Part shown: positions 11,187-22,540 of the stretch, piece after piece | Layout: every line of letters begins with the position of its first letter | Position numbering within the stretch: position 1 is the stretch's first letter | From: Pseudorasbora parva | Lineage: Eukaryota; Chordata; Actinopteri; Cypriniformes; Gobionidae | Length of the DNA stretch: 64,000 nt | Reading direction: 5' to 3' | Assembly: GCF_024679245.1 (NCBI RefSeq) | Contig: NC_090175.1 | Span: forward strand, 52,621,732-52,685,731 | Translations under genes and position numbers: made by a program | Notes under the pieces: model-generated | The model's input: the letters and a program-made list of their open reading frames with translations, nothing else | Databases searched by the model: none | What the model was told of the DNA's origin: nothing

Positions 11187-13527
11187 AGAAAACTTTTAAA
11201 TTGGAAATTAAATATATTTTTTTGTTCAAAACACTACACAAAATTCTCTGCATTTGGCACAATTTTCATGCAGAAAATCTCGTTTTTTTTCCCCATAAGG
11301 GACACACTGCCATTCAAATATGGCAAGTATGTTTTTTTTTATTTATGTGCATTGTTCTGAGAGTATGAGGCATGCTTTCAGAATTTTTTTGTAAACAATC
11401 GAGAAAAACTGGAACATAAATATTTCATATAATAAACCTTTTCACAGTGAAACAGTTATTTTATCTGCATATTTTGCAAAAGGTACCTCTTCCGCTTGTC
11501 CCATAAAAAAAAAAAAAAAAAAAAAAAAAAACACTGTGTCAAACTGATTCCTCTTTCACCTCTGCTCCGCTTGTTTTGATTGTAAATTGGTGCATCTCAA
11601 AAGGTTATGATTGCACTTTGAATTCATCAGGAGATGTGAAAGCAAGCTCTACTGTGCAAACCTATCATAAAGGGCAATTTCCACCAGAAGGGACAGGGAT
11701 AAAAAGGAGCAGGGGTCAGACGTATGGCAGCGTGCAACGGCAAGAGAGCACTGCTCAAAGAACACTTGCTTTAAGATACTTTGAGTGGACTTGCTGCGTA
11801 GGCCACATAAATCTAGCACTGACAACCACAGTGAAAGTCATTACTCAAGCACTGTCACGGCAGCAGGCCCGTGCTAGCCTCACATCAGCCGTATGAACCC
11901 TCTTCTGTTGCTCTGTTGGGCTTTATGCAGCTGCGTCACTCGCTGAGGCTCATTCATCTAATGGAGGCAATGAAAATGGGGAGGCAAATTGATGTGGTCC
12001 ATTTAAGGCCTCGATTCAAGCCAGCGCCATTGCTTTTAATAAATAGGGGAGTATTGATATATTTCTATCTCCCCGTGAGAGCAGAGGGCAGAGGATTCCG
12101 GTTACTGGTGGAGGTTTTTTTTTTTTTTTTTTTTTTAAGAGGCTCTGATGTATGTTAGGTGGGTAGAGATTGGAGTAGGAATCATCTGAATAATTCAGTT
12201 CAAAATCAATTGAAATGATTAAAATGTAAAATTTATTTCCAAAATAAATGGGCACTGATATGTTAAACACAGATGCTCTACCATACACATAAAGAAACAA
12301 ACAGTGACCCTTTCAACAGCATTGTTTCATATACAGTATGCATTTCTATTCATTTTCTTTGTAGTTTAGGGTACCCAAGATATGAAGAATTGTAGTCAGT
12401 TGGCCTTTTATGCTAAAGCTCTGTTTGCTGATTTTAAATCTGTGTGACAGGTATATTATTGTGCTCTATTTTGATTATGTTAGCTTTTTTATGCATGTAG
12501 CAGCATGCAAGTCATTTGAATATAATACTGTATATAAATACAACTACTGAAAACAAATGTACACATTTCAGTGGTTGTATATTAACTTGATGTCCTTTCT
12601 AAAAAAAAATTGTCTGATCTTATCAATCCAATATAACCGAGACAGGATTGGGTGTTTTATCCACTGAGCGAGCTCGTCAATGATTTTTATCCACCATGAC
12701 ATCAGAAAGTATATCAGTGATGACACAAAAAACATGCATAAACAAACACAAACAAATCATGCCAGAGTGAAGAACATGGACAGAGTATCTGTTATGGGTA
12801 TACACACATTAAGCTTATCAATCAGAATTGCTGCTGAGAGACACCAAAATTACATTTGAAGAAAATAGGCTATTCCTCTGAGATTTATCCAAATTGACAC
12901 TCTTTCTCGGGGAAGCAGGACGAGCTGATGCTCACATCAGTGATGACAGGCCCTTGTTGCATGGGCAGCAAAGTGTGAATGAACAGAAGCTCCAATGCTA
13001 CTAAAAACAGGAGAAAAAAAATCATACTGTTGCATTCAAAAATATGAAAGCTGTCTCCTAAAAGTACACATACATTCACAAGATGAAAATCACCACAGTG
13101 GATATAGAGACCATTTCTTAGACATAGATTCAATTTAGTGTTTGACAACTGAATTAAATGGCAGTCAATACTTTTTTATTTGATCTTTATTTATTAGATG
13201 TGATGAGACAAAAAGACAGCCGCAAAGTAATGGCAATAAACATGTCTTTTTTTCTTCTTTTTTTTTTTTTTATTGAGGTGCTCCGCATGAAATAATGTAA
13301 CAGTGTTGTTTGATTCATGAAACAATGAATCTTATGAGCTGGATCTTTTTAATGAATCAAACCAGCCTATTCTGATTCACGGACAAATGACTCTTTTGAT
13401 CTAACCCTTTGAATGGATAATTGAAAAAAGATCAACAAACTCAGGAGTTTTAATCAGTCTAACGAATCCTTCACAGAATTAATTTGCTGAATCCACAGTG
13501 GCTATGAATTCTGCAGTATTTCACATA
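11187..13527. other. Gene-free stretch with homopolymer tracts
   Basis: Contains A27 (11,505-11,531) and T22 (12,115-12,136). Short open frames over 11,576-12,158 have no recognisable product. 12,660-13,150 reads as unique DNA. Confidence 0.5.
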
Positions 13528-13993
13528 CAGTCAAACCAAAAATTATTTAGACACCAAATATTATGTTTTACTTGCAGATGCAGGACACTATAGTTAATTT
13601 ATGTAAACTGTGACACATTATACCAACATCTTATACAGTGGATTACCAGTAAAAATTATAAAAATGTGGGACCAAAATGATTCAGAAACTTTGACTTGAC
13701 CATGTTTGCTGAAGGGATTTTTCTTTAGTTGCTAATGCGACTAATTGAAGCATTGCTTGGTCATTGGTTGATAAATATTGATATTATCTAATTGTGTACT
13801 TAAATTTAACTGCTGACCACTGATTGGTTGATTTTAATCATTACATATCTTTATATCAAAGTTATCTGACATTTTTAAGATGAACTTGTTCTGACAATTT
13901 AAACTGACATATTTTATTATCATTTTCTAAACTATAGTGAATAAACTGTGATAATGTGAGAAAATCTTGTCTGAATTAATTTTGGTTTGACTG
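13528..13993. mobile_element. 466-bp TIR MITE (CAGTCAAACC ends)
   Basis: The left end CAGTCAAACCAAAAATTATT and right-end complement CAGTCAAACCAAAATTAATT match at about 17 of 20 positions. No coding content. TA lies just outside the left end; on the right TG then TATA follows. A related end (CAGTCAAACCATAATTTATT) occurs beside microsatellites at 17,390 and 19,031. It lies 8 bp from Tc1 element B. Confidence 0.65.
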
Positions 13994-14027
13994 TGTATAT
14001 ACACTCACCTAAAGCATTATTAGGAAC

Positions 14028-14245
14028 TGTCACATGCCTGTCCTGTTTTGTGTGCACATGTGGGTTTTGTCATGTCTCCGGTCTACTGTCAACCCCGCCC
14101 TTCTTGTTATCTGATTATTGGTTAATTTGCCCCACCTGTTCCCTCTTGATTTCTTCCCCTTATAAGCTCCTTGTGTTTGTCAGCCTTGGTCGGATCGTTG
14201 TTATGTTATGTACTGTCTACGTATCCCGTTCCCCTGTGACTTCTA
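14028..14245 (+). repeat. Truncated LTR copy 1
   Basis: Corresponds to the first 218 nt of the 3' LTR with no difference that I can see. It ends at GTGACTTCTA, then AA, then a second LTR start. Confidence 0.85.
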
Positions 14246-14247
14246 AA

Positions 14248-14456
14248 TGTCACATGCCTGTCCTGTTTTGTGTGCACATGTGGGTTTTGTCATGTCTCCG
14301 GTCTACTGTCAACCCCGCCCTTCTTGTTATCTGATTATTGGTTAATTTGCCCCACCTGTTCCCTCTTGATTTCTTCCCCTTATAAGCTCCTTGTGTTTGT
14401 CAGCCTTGGTCGGATCGTTGTTATGTTATGTACTGTCTACGTATCCCGTTCCCCTG
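14248..14456 (+). repeat. Truncated LTR copy 2
   Basis: Corresponds to the first 209 nt of the 3' LTR, again apparently identical. It joins the internal region directly after CCGTTCCCCTG. Confidence 0.85.
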
Positions 14457-14469
14457 GCGCCCTGCACTA

Positions 14470-14690
14470 ACCGCGCCTCCCAGGCGTCCAGCTCTCACCG
14501 CGCCTCCCAGGCGTCCAGCTCTCACCGCGCCTCCCAGGCGTCCAGCTCTCACCGCGCCTCCCAGGCGTCCAGCTCTCACCGCACCTCCCAGGCACCTTGC
14601 GCTCACCGCGCCTCCCAGGCGTCCAGCTCTCACCGCGCCTCCCAGGCGTCCAGCTCTCACCGCGCCTCCCAGGCGCCCTGCCCTGCCTGC
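14470..14690 (+). repeat. 27-bp minisatellite within the polyprotein tail
   Basis: About eight copies of a 27-bp unit (GCGCCTCCCAGGCGTCCAGC plus CTCTCACC with one-base overlap), whole-codon length, with a few variant units (CACCTTGCG, CCCTGCCCTG). Confidence 0.9.
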
Positions 14691-14987
14691 GGCGTTGAGG
14701 CGTCCTGCTCTCACCGCGCCTCCCTGGCGCCCTGCACTAACTGCGCCACCCAGGAGTCCTGCTCTCACCGTGCCTCCCTGGCACCCTGCTCTACCCGCGC
14801 CGCCCTGGCTGCCTGAACTCTGCGGGCCGCTCCGGCCGCCTGGACTCGGTGGGCCTCCCGAACTCGGCGGGCCGCCCTGGCCATTTGAACTTTGTGGGCC
14901 ACCATGGCCTCCTGAACTTTTTGTTTTCCTTGTCCCTCCCTTGTTTGCCCCTCCCTTGTCTGTTCCTTCCTTGTCTGTTTCCTCTGT

Positions 14988-15180
14988 CCCTCCCGTCCCG
15001 CCTTGGTCTGTCCCTCCCGTCCCGCCTTGGTCAGTCCCTCCCGTGCCGCCTTGGTCAGTCCCTCCCGTGCCGCCTTGGTCAGTCCCTCCCGTGCCGCCTT
15101 GGTCAGTCCCTCCCGTCCCGCCCTGGTCAGTCCCTCCCGTCCCGCCCTGGTCAGCCCCTCCCGTCCCGCCCTGGTCTGTT
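14988..15180 (+). repeat. 24-bp minisatellite within the polyprotein tail
   Basis: About eight copies of a 24-bp unit (CCCTCCCGTCCCGCCTTGG plus TCAGT), encoding VPPVPPWS. Unit variants differ at CGTCCC/CGTGCC and CTTGG/CCTGG. Confidence 0.9.
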
Positions 15181-15237
15181 TCTCCCATCCCTGTCCCTAG
15201 TGGAGCGTCTGGTAGCCGCTCCTTAAGGAGGGGGTAA

Positions 15238-15611
15238 TGTCACATGCCTGTCCTGTTTTGTGTGCACATGTGGGTTTTGTCATGTCTCCGGTCTACTGTC
15301 AACCCCGCCCTTCTTGTTATCTGATTATTGGTTAATTTGCCCCACCTGTTCCCTCTTGATTTCTTCCCCTTATAAGCTCCTTGTGTTTGTCAGCCTTGGT
15401 CGGATCGTTGTTATGTTATGTACTGTCTACGTATCCCGTTCCCCTGTGACTTCTACGTGGTATGTGTTTAGTTTCCATTTATGTATTTTCTAGTTTATGT
15501 TTTCCCCCTCGTGGGTTGTTGTTTTGAGTTTATGTTTTGTTTTTGTAAATAAATTATCATTTTTCTGCACTCGAGTCCTCGCACCACTTTTCCTTTATGT
15601 GTAACGTGACA
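15238..15611 (+). repeat. Complete 3' LTR, 374 bp
   Basis: Starts TGTCACATGCC and ends ACGTGACA. It carries a TATA-type box (CTTATAAG, 15,370-15,376) and a polyadenylation signal AATAAA at 15,548-15,553, as expected for U3 and R. Confidence 0.9.
15371..15376 (+). promoter_or_regulatory. Probable LTR TATA box
   Basis: TATAAG in CCCCTTATAAGCTCC, about 130 nt into the LTR. The same box occurs in the truncated copies at 14,161 and 14,381. Confidence 0.5.
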
Positions 15612-15622
15612 GGAACACCATA

Positions 15623-16622
15623 CTAATCCTGTGTTTGATCCCCTTTCGCCTTCAGAACTGCCTTAATTCGTGGCATTGATTCAACAAGATGCTGAAAGCA
15701 TTCTTTAGAAATGTTGGCCCATATTGATAGGATATCATCTTGCAGTTGATCGAGATTTGTGGGATGCACATCCAGGGCACAAAGCTCCCGTTCCACCACA
15801 TCGCAAAGATGCTCTATTGGGTTGAGATCTGGTGACTGTGGGGGCCATTTTAGTACAGTGAACTCATTGTCATGTTCAATAAACCAATTTGAAATGATTT
15901 GAGCTTTGTGATATGGTGCATTATCCTGCTGGAAGTAGCCATCAGAGGATGGGTACATGGTGGTCATAAAGGGATGGACATGGTCAGAAAAAATGCTCAG
16001 ATAGGCCGTGGCATTTAAACGATGCCCAATTGGCACTCAGGGGCCTAGAGTGAGCCAAGAAAACATCAGCCGCACCATTACACCACCACCACCAGTCTGC
16101 ACAGTGGTAACAAGGCATGATGGATCCATGTTCTCATTCTGTTTATGCCAAATTCTGACTCTACCATTTGAATGTCTCAACAGAAATATCAGACTTATCA
16201 GACCAGGAAACATTTTTCCAGTCTTTAACTGTCCAATTTTGGTGAGCTTGTGCAAATTGTAGCCTCTTTTTCCAATTTGTAGTGGAGATGAGTGGTATCC
16301 GGTGGGGTCTTCTGCTGTTGTAGCCCATCCGCCTCAAGGTTGTACGTGCTGTGGCTTCACAAATGCTTTGCTGCATACCTTGGTTATAACGAGTGGTTAT
16401 TTCAGTCAAAGTTGCTCTTCTATCAGCTTGAATCAGTCGGCCCATTCTCCTCTGACCTCTAGCATCCACAAAGCATTTTTGCCCAGAGGACTGCCGCATA
16501 CTGGATGTTTTTCCCTTTTCACACCATTCTTTGTAAACCTTAGAAATGGTTGTGCATGAAAATCCCAGTAACTGAGCGGATTGGGAAATACTCAGACCGG
16601 CCCGTCTGGCACCAACAACCAT
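15623..16622 (-). pseudogene. Tc1 transposase remnant (element B), DD36E spacing
   Basis: Three frames hold one transposase. The N-terminal frame (16,161-16,622, 153 codons) has the helix-turn-helix GLSISQSAQLLGFSCTTISK followed by the second DNA-binding half with TLTEITTRYN and RTTLRRMGYNSRRP. The middle frame (16,037-16,255) has FLLRHSNGRVRIWHKQNENM and GGGGVMVRLMFSWLTLGP. The C-terminal frame (15,623-16,036, 137 codons) has GYFQQDNAPYHKAQ and SPDLNPIEHLCDVVERE. I count 36 residues between the second catalytic D and the E. Frame changes near 16,160 and 16,037 make it inactive. The original protein would be near 340 residues. Confidence 0.85.
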
Positions 16623-16709
16623 GCCACACTCAAAATTGCTTATTAATCACTTTTTTTCCCCATTCTAACATTCAGTTCGGAGATTGTTTTGACCAGGACT
16701 ACACCCTTA

Positions 16710-16824
16710 GATGCATCCAGGTTGCTCCCTACTGGCCCAACCGAATCTGGTTCTTCGAGCTATTGTTCCTCGCGACGGCACCTTCCTGGTCATCCACAGA
16801 CTTTCTCTGTGAACCCCTGAGTTA
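16710..16824 (+). pseudogene. Possible DIRS-like retroelement fragment
   Basis: The plus strand reads VAPYWPNRIWFFELLFLATA then [14 protein letters not shown]. The VAP-W-N-WF-EL pattern followed by a short PL/D-L stretch resembles the RT/RNase H to recombinase region of fish DIRS elements, as I remember it. Only about 38 codons remain, between the truncated Tc1 and a tetranucleotide array. Confidence 0.35.
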
Positions 16825-16825
16825 G

Positions 16826-17386
<561 letters not shown>

Positions 17387-17387
17387 G

Positions 17388-17444
17388 CACAGTCAAACCA
17401 TAATTTATTTTGCTTCAATCCTAACACTTATATAGTCAATACAT
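17388..17444. repeat. 57-bp module, copy 1, beside the ATCC array
   Basis: Begins CACAGTCAAACCATAATTTA and ends ATAGTCAATACAT. It is identical over 57 bases to 19,029-19,085. Its first bases resemble the TIR of the 13,528-13,993 MITE. Confidence 0.9.
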
Positions 17445-18148
17445 TATTATTATTACTCAGTACTCCAGTAATTACTTTTGTAACACAGACACACATTAAA
17501 AGAAAATGTAACCACAAGTTGTTCTGTTGGTTTGGTGTTTTCTATCCCACAGTCTCTCGTGGACTCTTGTGCTTACTTCTTCTGCCAAGCCGCTAATTAA
17601 CTCGGAGTGATCTCATTTCAACGCGTCAATCTAGAACGACATGGCCGACCTTGCAACGTGATAGATTCATAAACGTTTTCACAGAGCAATTATCAAGAGC
17701 CGGGGGAACTCGTGGGGAACAGTGGAGTTTCACACACAAGAACTTGGCAGAACAGAGACAACTGAGATGCAGATTTCACAATATAATAATTCCCAAGTCG
17801 AGGCATTAGAAAGAGAACTACGCTGAGCCAAGTACTGCACAACAAGTGCTATTTAGTTATTTTTACAGTATCAGTGACAATTATTTAATCAGTATGCTTA
17901 AAAAATGTTTTGTCCTTCACAAGATATCCACGTCACATTTCAGTTACAACTAAAATAGTAATAAAATAAAATAAAGACATAACTAAAAACACTTGCATTT
18001 ATTTTAATGACAAGTAATCACACTTCCCTCTGAATTCTCATTACCATACTCTATTATAATGTTTACTTTTGAGTTTTTTTCTTCATTATAAATGGTGATT
18101 CTCATTAGATTCTCATTATTGTAATACAGCATTAATTAAAGGTTTAAC

Positions 18149-18200
<52 letters not shown>

Positions 18201-18352
18201 TCAAATTACAGTAATGAGGGAAGTATTTGCATTATGGTATTGACAGATATGCTTAGTTGCCATGCAAACATGTTTATGATCCCACAAACAGGCTGTATTA
18301 TTACAAATGTAAATATATTTTCTTTTTTTTTCTTCTGATTATGGGTTGAAAT
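17445..18352. other. Gene-free stretch with ATT repeat
   Basis: Unique-looking DNA at 17,520-17,870, then AT-rich sequence with (ATT)15 at 18,155-18,200. No coding sequence recognised. Confidence 0.5.
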
Positions 18353-18537
18353 ACACTATCAGAAAAAAAGGGTTCATTGATGTCACTGGGGCTGAAACAT
18401 ATGCTCTCTTAAAGTACTGATATATACCTTTTAAATATCTAATATGCACCATTTAGCGTTAAGTAAGGTATAACAATGGACCTTTTCACTTTTGTACCTT
18501 CCCAGTGACAGCAATATACCTTTTTTTCTGAGCGTGT
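18353..18537. mobile_element. 185-bp palindromic MITE
   Basis: Left end ACACTATCAGAAAAAAAGG; right-end complement ACACGCTCAGAAAAAAAGG. Inner bases also pair (GTCACTGGGGCTG with CAGTGACAG). TA lies at or next to both edges. This is a known style of small fish MITE containing GTACC words. Confidence 0.75.
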
Positions 18538-18887
18538 GTAGGATCCGGACTTGTTCTCATAGGAGGTTTCACTTGTTCACTGTTCTGTGTAAATAAAGAT
18601 TGACACTAAGCTGTTGGTGTTTGTCTGTGTATTTTTCTCTGCAAATTATGTTTTAATTTGAGTTAATTGGTTTAAAATGAGTATTTAACCTCGTTATTGT
18701 CCAGTGGTAACAAATTACTGTGTTATGTTTCCATTTTAGTTATTACATTTTACATGGTGGCTTGAATACATTCTAAGGTTCATCTGTTTTGAGAGATAAT
18801 CTTCACATCACATAATATCACATAATATTTTAATTAGATTTATTTAACAACACAAAATGGGAAAATTAGCATTTAAATAATGTCATA

Positions 18888-19085
<198 letters not shown>

Positions 19086-20410
19086 CATTATTATATATAA
19101 TTATTATTATATATAATGTCCAATGTTATGAAAAAATCCAATTATAATGCTATTTCTGCATTTTGTAATAGATTTATAATGTCTCTTACACATCAGATTC
19201 ACCAAGGTACCCTTGTTTTGACATAATGTAAATCCCTATGTACAGTATGTAGCAGACACATAAAGACTTTGAAACAGAGAGCATCATATTTCACCTTCTA
19301 GACAGATAATCAAAAAATAACCTTTCATACGAGAAGCTTTTCTTATCCCCTTTAATCTGATCCAAGATCAGCATTCAGCAATATGCTTACGCTTTCCAAG
19401 GAGAAACTCTGGATACCACCATTCATCTTTTCTCTTGCACAATACAGTTAAAATCATGTGATATAACAATCTAAAACTCTTATCTTACTGCCACAGAAGA
19501 AAAACACATGCAGAAAGGAAATAATCGATTTGACTGTGATAGTGCCACTGAAGTTGTTGGGGATATGCAGAGGAACTGTCTACAAATATAAACTTGTTTT
19601 GCTTGTTAATGAGTAGAAACAAAGCACGAGGAGAAGAACAACTGATGATAATTGATCTTAACAGTGATTTTGAGAAATCTTAAGTCAAAAGAGATATTAT
19701 CCAGATATTTTATCTTGTTTGGTAAAAAAATCTTTAAACACCATACATTTACTTTAGGAAAATGTAACCAAAATTGTGTGAGATACTTGAGTCTGACGTT
19801 TTGTACACTCTTTGCATGCATGATTATGAGGTCATGCTACTGTATAAACAGTCCCTGGTAAGATAAATAAATGACCTCATTTGAGAAGGGATTCAATTGA
19901 TTTGTTCAGAATCTTCCTGTGAGTAGCGCCCCCTTCATGACGTTTCATTCAAGAATGCAAAAATGCTGCTTAGAATTCAAAAATCATTTGATCTTGTTTT
20001 TACCACCTACCATGTAAAAACATCTTTATTACTGTAATGAATGCTGATAGATTATCTGGTAAAGAGGGAACATGGACTTATGAAGTATTTTTAAGAGCTA
20101 AACTATTTAGATAAATAAGACTTTGAATAAAATCCCCAACTCTAATTAAGGTGTAAGCACATAATATGCACAACCCCATGCTGACATTCAAGTCCTTTAA
20201 CAACAAGCATTTTCATGAATATTGTTGGTGTTAATGGGCTTAAATGTCGCCATAGGATTGTGCATATTGCTTGTATTTTATGCTCACACCCAAAGTATGC
20301 GCACATCTCTACTAAATGTAGAGTGAACAGTCAAACGCACACAACATAATGTCTTGGCGAGTATTCATATAAACACAGTTATGTTTTAACCATAATAAAG
20401 ATGTCTCCAG
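19086..20410. other. Gene-free stretch
   Basis: AT-rich with no recognisable gene or element boundary. The overlapping 70-codon frames at 19,606-19,861 on both strands lack any domain. Confidence 0.5.
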
Positions 20411-20600
20411 CGTATCGATTCATGATTCGGATCGCATGTCTAACTGCCAAACTGCTGAAATCATGTGATATTGGCAATCCGAATCATGAATCAATACGAT
20501 GATTCATAACCGTTTGAATCTTTATTTGACGATTGAAAACAAACCAGGAAGAGAAGACAATGCTGAATAAATTGTAGTTTTTGTGATTTTTGGTGAACTG
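20411..20600. mobile_element. Hairpin plus partial relative of the 5,346 MITE
   Basis: CGTATCGATTCATGATTCGG (20,411-20,430) and its near-exact complement at 20,479-20,498 form a stem. Immediately after, 20,507-20,600 repeats the ACCGTTTGAATCTTTATTTG...GAAGAGAAGACAATGCTGAA segment of the MITE at 5,346-5,793, without that MITE's left hairpin arm. Confidence 0.6.
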
Positions 20601-22266
20601 TGAACTTGACATACTCTATCTTCAGAATTTTCTCTTCAAAAGCTGAACGTACTGTACACTTTGTGTCTGTTTTCTCTGCCATGGTTTACAATTCATTATA
20701 TATTGTCCTCACTGACGATTCTAAAATAGTCTCTTTGTTGAAGAATAAGGAACATCAGATATTGAAAAGGATCATCATTTACTTAGCAAGTAGTTGAAAA
20801 AAATTCTATATTAAAGTTTTGGTAAAAAGTTTCTCTTCATTTCTTATTTCAAAGAGAATAAATGCTGTATTCTCTTCTCTGTAATCTGTTGTGCATTATC
20901 TGCTTTCCTTATCTGCACGACATTTTATGTTTTATTCATTACAACTTGAGGAATAATCATTCTGATTGAAATGTAATTCGCAAAACAATTTACAACAAGA
21001 CTCTTTTCATTTCCCCTGTTTTTTCCATCACACCCATTATTCGTTTTCTACATCACTTTATGCAAACACACGCTCAGTTATTTCCTCGTTGAAGTGATTG
21101 ATTTGTTTGTCGTGGATTGACATGCGGTTTCCTTATGCATTATTGAACAAAGCTCTGCGACTACAATTAACACAATTTCAGCAGCAGCCGAAGCGGTAGT
21201 TAAGGCATGCAATGACCCTTTTTTTCAAGTTGTCACTATTTGGGAGATGGGATACACCCATAAGTAAAACTGTCAAAACATAGAAGGTCTTTTTGGTTGA
21301 TCTAATATGATTCAATCTGCTGCATGCTTCAGGAATACCAATGCAATTTCATCTCAAATTGCCACCATGATTCCGCCCTTCACTTCACAATGCAGGTCAA
21401 ACAAGGACAACGCAAAATAGCTCCCAAGAAACTTTGGTGTGTTGTGTCCATCCGTTTCTTCTTCCCCCCTGTCAAAGTTGTGTGTCCTTTCCCCACAAAA
21501 CTCTAGGATGTATGTCCTGAGGCACCAAGACTTTGACAGGAAGGATCTGTCTGGCATGTCTGCAGTAATTAGCGCTGACTGCTTCAGAAGAGAGTCGAGT
21601 GGCACTGCGGCGTCTCTCTTATGTACAAGCATCTGGGCAGATACTGACCAAGCTTTGGGGTTACTGCAGCTGGGTTGACCTTGCATGGAGCAATTTGCTA
21701 ATGCTAAGCAAGACTTGTCATGCAATGTCGCCTGACAGTTTGTCAAAGGATTACAGAATAAACAGCAAGGTTCTAGCATTGTCTTTACTCTGTGGGTTTG
21801 ATGTCTTATCCCAGAGATTATTTGACTTTATTTGAAGTCGATTGCACTGCTTAAATACTACTGACATTGAGAACTATGGTTGATCGGTTCAAGTCTCAGC
21901 TTTCTGACTTTCAGTTTAATTAGTGTTGGGACTGGGAGGATATTAGGTGATTTTAGAGTTCAGTAGACATGGCCAAGTTCCAGGGCAAATTGATCAAACG
22001 TTATTGGCGCTGGGAATAAATCACAAAATCCTGTTCCTAATGTGATGTGAAACGAAAAATGTCATTTGTTTTTTTTTTTAAGCATTATAAGAACGTGTCC
22101 CTGTTTTTATATGAGAATGATGTTTGATAATAAACATGTAATAAACATTTATAATAATTATAAGCTCTTTTTAATCAACCGGATGTGTCCCACTTTTTAA
22201 AACCTTTATTAAAGTAATTATGGAAATGATCAAACAATATGTTTTATTAAAAATATATGGGCATAC
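20601..22266. other. Gene-free stretch
   Basis: Includes a 141-codon minus-strand frame (21,354-21,779) that is Cys-rich at its start but matches no domain I know; plus-strand frames overlap it. I see no splice sites that would support an exon. Confidence 0.45.
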
Positions 22267-22420
<154 letters not shown>

Positions 22421-22473
22421 TATATGTAGTTGAAAAACATAAACCCAAATAAAAATTAAATTGGCTAAAAATA

Positions 22474-22540
22474 AATAAGTTTAAGCACTACAATTATTAA
22501 CTGTTATTTTCAGTTAATAATTGTAGTGCTTCAACTTATT
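22474..22540. repeat. 30-bp stem, 7-nt loop hairpin
   Basis: Left arm 22,474-22,503 and right arm 22,511-22,540 are complementary with one mismatch (AGTTTAAGC versus AGTTGAAGC); loop TTATTTT. AT-rich pairing extends a further 8-10 bp outward with a small bulge. It may be a tiny MITE or a transcribed hairpin; there is no evidence of expression. Confidence 0.75.

Larger units (their letters stand above)
14457..15234 (+). pseudogene. Gypsy polyprotein C-terminal tail (proline-rich)
   Basis: One frame is open across the whole internal region and ends GASGSRSLRRG then TAA, right at the polypurine tract, which is where fish Gypsy pol frames end. The first part is a 9-residue repeat (RRPALTAPP), the last part an 8-residue repeat (VPPVPPWS); between them lies a Pro/Leu-rich spacer. 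No catalytic domain is present. The frame has no start of its own: the open reading begins in LTR copy 2, so the protein is not a natural product. Other long frames on both strands here are shadows of the same GC-rich repeats. Confidence 0.7.
14028..15611 (+). mobile_element. Ty3/Gypsy-type LTR retrotransposon, internally deleted
   Basis: Bounded by TGTCAC...GTGACA and flanked by an exact 5-bp duplication, GGAAC (14,023-14,027 and 15,612-15,616), inside Tc1 element B. The 3' LTR is complete (374 bp). A purine-rich AAGGAGGGGGTA sits just before it, a typical polypurine tract. The internal region is only about 780 bp and encodes the proline-rich polyprotein tail; gag, protease, RT, RNase H and integrase are absent. 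The 5' side holds two truncated LTR copies in tandem instead of one. Confidence 0.85.
14002..16707 (-). mobile_element. Tc1-like transposon B, split by an LTR element and 5'-truncated
   Basis: The terminal sequence CACTCACCTAAAGCATTATT follows TA at 14,000-14,001. It is interrupted at 14,027 and resumes at 15,612 with GGAACACCATACTAATCC, the natural continuation of this fish Tc1 end. The remaining body extends to about 16,707, where it joins unrelated coding-like sequence and the opposite TIR is missing. Removing the LTR insert leaves about 1.1 kb of Tc1. Confidence 0.85.

Noticed and set aside
14470..14690. CRISPR-like regularly repeated 27-bp units
   Set aside because: Units are contiguous with no spacers, whole-codon in length, inside a retrotransposon frame in animal DNA: a minisatellite.
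14421..15188. 255-codon Gly/Thr-rich frame (GGTDQGGT repeats) on the minus strand
   Set aside because: Antisense shadow of the Gypsy proline-rich tail. The plus strand ends correctly at the polypurine tract, so that strand is the coding one.
21354..21779. 141-codon minus-strand open frame
   Set aside because: No domain recognised and equally long competing frames on the other strand; no supporting gene signals.
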